5,596 nucleotides of DNA. Source: an uncultured bacterium (lineage in GTDB: Bacteria; Hydrogenedentota; Hydrogenedentia; Hydrogenedentales; CAITNO01). A program made the translations under genes and the position numbers. Shown in pieces: positions 5,551 through 5,596 of the stretch (its first letter is position 1; every line of letters begins with the position of its first letter). Where the stretch lies: positions 1-5,596 of the forward strand of contig CALDSM010000795.1 of assembly GCA_937923585.1 (NCBI GenBank). Reading direction: 5' to 3'. The notes below the pieces were generated by a model. That model saw nothing but the letters and a program-made list of their open reading frames with translations. It was not told the origin of the DNA and searched no databases.

Positions 5551-5596
5551 AGATCGGAAGAGCGTCGTGTAGGGAAAGAGTGTAGATCTCGGTGGT
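5551..5596. other. Illumina sequencing adapter remnant (contamination)
   Basis: These 46 bases, beginning AGATCGGAAGAGCGTCGTGT, match the reverse complement of the Illumina universal (P5-side) adapter as I know it, continuing to GATCTCGGTGGT at the window end. They are not genomic. An open frame on the plus strand reads through it as IGRASCRERV, a peptide that recurs in databases as an adapter artefact. Any coding call beyond 5550 is invalid. Confidence 0.97.

Noticed and set aside
5067..5585. Plus-strand open frame ending in IGRASCRERV
   Set aside because: It starts in the inverted repeat, runs antisense to rhaT and ends inside the sequencing adapter.
1..5596. CRISPR array, tRNA or rRNA
   Set aside because: No regularly spaced direct repeats and no tRNA- or rRNA-like segments were seen by eye on either strand.

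Overview
The window is a GC-rich stretch, most likely from an assembled metagenome or draft genome. Its last 46 bases are not biological: they match the reverse complement of an Illumina sequencing adapter, so genomic sequence ends at about 5550. The gene content is a Tat-exported sulfatase, a secreted right-handed beta-helix protein, a sugar porter with a GWDWVVIGGA first-helix motif, a RhaT-type rhamnose transporter and an SGNH hydrolase. This mix is typical of polysaccharide-degrading bacteria such as Planctomycetes, Lentisphaerae, Verrucomicrobia, Hydrogenedentes and some Bacteroidetes. The phylum is inferred from gene content only and cannot be fixed here.

Layout from left to right. (1) Minus strand, positions 1-478: the N-terminal third of a sulfatase that runs off the left edge. 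(2) Plus strand, 581-1897: a secreted beta-helix protein, divergent from the sulfatase across a 102-nt intergenic region with overlapping candidate promoters. (3) Minus strand, 1911-2536: a vapBC-type toxin-antitoxin pair, convergent with the beta-helix gene, with its own promoter and palindromic operator. (4) Minus strand, 2611-3555: a membrane-anchored or secreted SGNH/GDSL hydrolase. (5) Minus strand, 3603-5024: an MFS sugar porter. (6) Positions 5062-5157: a perfect 29-bp inverted repeat of a dispersed REP/MITE-like type. (7) Minus strand, 5181-5550: the C-terminal third of a RhaT-like L-rhamnose/proton symporter, cut off by the contig end. (8) Positions 5551-5596: adapter. No stretch of more than 300 bases lacks a gene; the longest gap, 5025-5180, holds the inverted repeat.

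The genes read as a carbohydrate-use neighbourhood. The sulfatase and beta-helix protein would act on sulfated or acidic polysaccharide outside the cytoplasm, the SGNH hydrolase could remove ester groups, and the two transporters would import released sugars, one of them probably rhamnose. The vapBC pair is an unrelated, more AT-rich accessory module lodged at the end of the transporter/hydrolase gene string. I found no convincing undescribed multi-gene system. The best leads are the SGNH protein without the usual block V histidine, the uncharacterised beta-helix protein, the compact vapBC control region, and the perfect inverted repeat.
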